This document shows positions 6,025 to 8,043 of a stretch of 8,043 nt of DNA, in pieces (within the stretch, counting starts at the first letter, position 1; each line of letters starts with the position of its first letter). Made by a program: the position numbers and the translations under genes. Under the pieces are notes generated by a model. The model was not told the DNA's origin, ran no database searches, and worked only from the letters and a program-made list of their open reading frames with translations. The stretch comes from Candidatus Omnitrophota bacterium. GTDB taxonomy: Bacteria; Omnitrophota; Gorgyraeia; Gygaellales; Profunditerraquicolaceae. The stretch spans positions 1-8,043 of the forward strand of contig JALNZI010000014.1 in the NCBI GenBank assembly GCA_023229385.1, in the 5' to 3' direction.

Positions 6025-7110
6025 TCAACGCTTTATTTTTTTGATAACCGCATCTGCCATTTCCTTAGTACCAACAGCAGATGGATCAAGCGGATCCGCT
6101 TTTAAATCGTAGGTCAGCGATTTTCCTTCAGCAAGGACTTCTTTTACGGCATTCTCCAGGGCCTCTGCTGCTTTATCCTCTTTAATATGACGAAGCATCA
6201 GAACCCCTGACAAAATCATTGCTATAGGATTAACTTTATTTTGCCCCTTGTATTTCGGAGCAGAACCATGTACTGCCTCAAAAACCGCGCAGTCAGTGCC
6301 GATATTTGCGCCGGGAGCAACGCCCAGGCCTCCGATTAAACCCGCACAAAGATCAGAAAGAATATCACCGTAAAGATTGGGCAACAACAAAACATCATAT
6401 TTATGCGGCTTAACTACCAGCTGCATAGACATATTATCAACGATTGCTTCTTCAAAAATTATCCTTCCGGAATATTCCTGGGCTACCTCCCTGGCTACCT
6501 TCAGGAATAATCCGTCGGTAAATTTCATAATATTCGCTTTATGCACACAGGTAACTTTCTTACGGTTATTCTTTAAGGCGTATTCGAAAGCAAACCGAGC
6601 TATCCTTTGCGAAGCGAATTTAGATATAGGCTTAATGCTTATCCCGGAATCCAGACGGATATTTTTTTTCGTGTCTTTTCCTATTTGAGCGATCAATGAC
6701 TTGGTCTCAGGCTTTCCCTCTTCAAACTCAATCCCCATATACAGGTCTTCGCTATTTTCCCTGACAATCACCAGGTCGATATCGCGAAATTTGCTTCTGA
6801 CACCAGCATAACTTTTTGCCGGGCGTACGCAGGCAAAAAGCTCAAGCGCCTGCCGGATAGCCACATTTACCGAACGAAACCCGGTGCCTATAGGAGTAGT
6901 TATCGGGCCCTTATGTGCAACCTTATTTCTCCTAATGGAATCTAACACGCCCTGAGGGAGAATTTCTCCGGTTTTCTCAAGAGTCTCGGCTCCGGCGAGT
7001 GCCTCTTCCCATTTAATATCTACGCCTGTAGCCTCAATGCACCTGAGCGCAGCCTGCGAAACTTCGCGGCCAATACCATCACCAGGAATCAAAGTTATTT
7101 TATGCGCCAT
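6025..7110 (-). CDS. icd: Isocitrate dehydrogenase (isocitrate/isopropylmalate dehydrogenase family), probably NADP-type
   Basis: This 361-residue enzyme belongs to the metal-dependent beta-decarboxylating dehydrogenases. It opens with IPGDGIG (8-14). The specificity helix reads GFRSVNVAIRQ (77-87). Ser80 and Asn82 correspond to the isocitrate-binding Ser113 and Asn115 of E. coli Icd, and the leucine-rich pattern of 3-isopropylmalate dehydrogenase is absent. Other active-site residues include VRP (95-97), RENSEDLYMGIE (117-128, with Arg117 and Tyr124), HKANIMKFTDG (190-200, Lys191) and YGDILSD (247-253). The cofactor loop HGSAPKYKGQNKVNP has Lys286, Tyr287 and Val293, matching Lys344, Tyr345 and Val351 of NADP-dependent E. 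coli Icd. Tyr334 matches Tyr391, but Arg395 is replaced by Ala338. NAD enzymes usually have an acidic residue at the Lys position. The ATG follows the stop of the LeuD-like gene with no gap. Product 2-oxoglutarate is inferred. Homoisocitrate dehydrogenase is a less likely alternative. Confidence 0.9.
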   Translation of the reverse strand: MAHKITLIPGDGIGREVSQAALRCIEATGVDIKWEEALAGAETLEKTGEILPQGVLDSIRRNKVAHKGPITTPIGTGFRSVNVAIRQALELFACVRPAKSYAGVRSKFRDIDLVIVRENSEDLYMGIEFEEGKPETKSLIAQIGKDTKKNIRLDSGISIKPISKFASQRIARFAFEYALKNNRKKVTCVHKANIMKFTDGLFLKVAREVAQEYSGRIIFEEAIVDNMSMQLVVKPHKYDVLLLPNLYGDILSDLCAGLIGGLGVAPGANIGTDCAVFEAVHGSAPKYKGQNKVNPIAMILSGVLMLRHIKEDKAAEALENAVKEVLAEGKSLTYDLKADPLDPSAVGTKEMADAVIKKIKR

Positions 7111-7611
7111 TTAAATTTTAAGCTCTCCGTATTTCTTATAATAATTTACAATTCCGCCTTCGGCCAGAAGATCCTGCATGAATTTAGGCAAAGGCTTGAT
7201 CTTTAAATCTATGCCCTTAGTAAGATTCCTTACCAATCCGTTATCCAAATCAATCTTAAGCTCATCAGATTCATCAATCTTAGAAGTATCTGTTTCAATC
7301 AGGGGCAGGCCAATATTAAAACTATTACGGAAAAATATACGCGCAAATTGAGATGAAAGAACCGCCACAATCCCGGCCTCTTTAATTACCAAAGGGGCTT
7401 GCTCGCGGCTGGATCCCATGCCAAAATTATTTCCGGCAACGATAATCGACTGCCCCCGGGTAATCTTCTGAGGAAAATTCGGGTCAATATCCTCCATAAT
7501 ATGCTTGGCCAACTCGGACATATCCGTAATCGCAAACTTATACCTTCCGGAAATAATAAAATCCGTATTAATATTATCGCCTAATTTTACGCTTTTACCG
7601 GTTAAAATCAT
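7111..7611 (-). CDS. leuD: LeuD/aconitase-type isomerase small subunit (3-isopropylmalate dehydratase small-subunit family)
   Basis: This 166-residue protein is the swivel-domain small subunit of a two-subunit hydro-lyase (LeuCD, homoaconitase or related). It starts LTGKSVKLGDNINTD (3-17), then has the substrate-specificity loop region GRYKFAITD (22-30), ELAKHIMED (33-41), the NNFGMGSSREQAP block (61-73) and FARIFFRNSFNIGLP (89-103). The length is that of the compact archaeal-type LeuD/HacB small subunits. The loop after GRY usually carries a YLR-like motif that sets isopropylmalate versus homoaconitate preference; here it reads YKFA. Usual Cys in GCGSSRE is Met65. The large iron-sulfur subunit is not adjacent: upstream lies pilT, overlapping by 4 bases (ATGA). 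Because icd and mdh follow directly, a role in citrate/isocitrate isomerisation is plausible. That is inference; leucine biosynthesis remains possible. The symbol names the family and not a proven function. Confidence 0.82.
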   Translation of the reverse strand: MILTGKSVKLGDNINTDFIISGRYKFAITDMSELAKHIMEDIDPNFPQKITRGQSIIVAGNNFGMGSSREQAPLVIKEAGIVAVLSSQFARIFFRNSFNIGLPLIETDTSKIDESDELKIDLDNGLVRNLTKGIDLKIKPLPKFMQDLLAEGGIVNYYKKYGELKI

Positions 7612-8043
7612 AGCTGTTTAAATTCTTCCCTGTTCTTTGCTTTAGACATAGCCATATCCAAAGTAATTGAGCCTTTTTGATGTAATTCTTTCAACGATTT
7701 GTCCATAGTATGCATACCATGCTGCGAGCCTGTCTGCATCAAAGTCGGGATCTGTTCAATCTCCTGCTCGCGGATAAGGTTGCGGATACCCGGAGTAGCT
7801 ACCATAACTTCGGTACATAAAACTCTTCCCTTGCCGGACAGATGCGGCAAAAGGAGCTGAGAGACTACTCCTTGCAGACAATCAGAAAGCTGCATTTTAA
7901 CCTGCTGCTGTTGATGAGGAGGAAAGACATCGATAATCCTGGCAATTGTCTGCGGCGCATCCGGCGTATGCAAAGTTGCCAAAACAAGATGCCCGGTTTC
8001 GGCGGCTGTTAAAGCCGTCGAGATAGTTTCCAGATCGCGCATT
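7608..8043 (-). CDS. pilT: Type IV pilus retraction ATPase PilT, C-terminal part, cut by the window edge
   Basis: The last 144 codons of a GspE/PilT-family ATPase are visible; the full protein is usually about 350 residues, so the N-terminal PAS-like domain and Walker A lie beyond position 8043. The visible part begins at MRDLET, the end of the Walker B region (usually GEMRDLET). It continues with the His box TGHLVLATLHT (16-26 of the visible part), the VFPPHQQQQV block (39-48) and QLSDCLQGVVSQLLLP. The C-terminal GIRNLIRE motif (85-92) corresponds to the AIRNLIRE motif needed for PilT-driven retraction. That motif, and the TGSQHGMHTMDKSL ending, favour PilT over PilB or GspE. The ATPase powers disassembly of pilin subunits at the inner membrane, giving twitching motility. 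Its TGA overlaps the ATG of the LeuD-like gene, so a pilus gene leads into a metabolic block. The methionine at 8042 is internal and not a start. Confidence 0.94.
   Translation of the reverse strand, partial: MRDLETISTALTAAETGHLVLATLHTPDAPQTIARIIDVFPPHQQQQVKMQLSDCLQGVVSQLLLPHLSGKGRVLCTEVMVATPGIRNLIREQEIEQIPTLMQTGSQHGMHTMDKSLKELHQKGSITLDMAMSKAKNREEFKQL

Noticed and set aside
6025..7110. 3-isopropylmalate dehydrogenase (LeuB), which would pair with the LeuD-like neighbour
   Set aside because: The specificity helix has the isocitrate-type Ser-x-Asn pattern (Ser80, Asn82) and the HKANIMKFTDG block resembles Icd; the LeuB leucine-rich helix is missing.

Overview
All ten genes in this window read leftward (minus strand) and are packed almost end to end. 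There are no RNA genes, mobile elements or CRISPR arrays, and no gene-free stretch longer than about 105 bases. The DNA is moderately AT-rich. Both genes at the window edges are cut: a glycosyltransferase at the left and a PilT ATPase at the right. The gene set suggests a diderm (Gram-negative type) bacterium: a lipid A-type acyltransferase, a type IV pilus retraction ATPase, and TCA-type dehydrogenases. The mix resembles that of uncultivated lineages such as Omnitrophota, but that placement is inferred from style and gene content and is not proven here.

Right-hand block (8043 down to 3512, in transcription order): the 3' part of pilT, a LeuD/aconitase-type small subunit, an isocitrate dehydrogenase, a malate dehydrogenase, a short dihydrolipoamide dehydrogenase (E3) and a stand-alone 78-residue lipoyl-domain protein. 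Gene junctions are a 4-base ATGA overlap, a direct TAA-ATG abutment, and gaps of about 31, 4 and 27 bases, so this looks like one operon. Functionally it is a partial TCA module: citrate/isocitrate isomerisation (if the small subunit works in an aconitase-like enzyme), isocitrate to 2-oxoglutarate, malate/oxaloacetate, plus an E3 and a lipoyl carrier. The isomerase large subunit and any E1 or E2 catalytic subunit are not in view.

Left-hand block (3476 down to 1): a near-consensus sigma70-type promoter (TTGACA, 17 bases, TATAAG) in the only sizeable intergenic gap drives a GAF plus HD-GYP protein (predicted c-di-GMP phosphodiesterase). This is followed by a GT28/MGDG-synthase-like glycolipid glycosyltransferase, an LpxL/HtrB-family acyltransferase and a GT2 glycosyltransferase, spaced 8 bases, 1 base and a 4-base overlap. 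This looks like an envelope lipid/glycolipid operon headed by a signalling protein.

Most of the window is ordinary. The points most worth checking are the stand-alone lipoyl protein paired with a compact E3, an isocitrate dehydrogenase carrying most of the NADP-type residues, an orphan isomerase small subunit with an unusual specificity loop coupled to pilT, and a malate dehydrogenase start that should probably be moved to an internal GTG.
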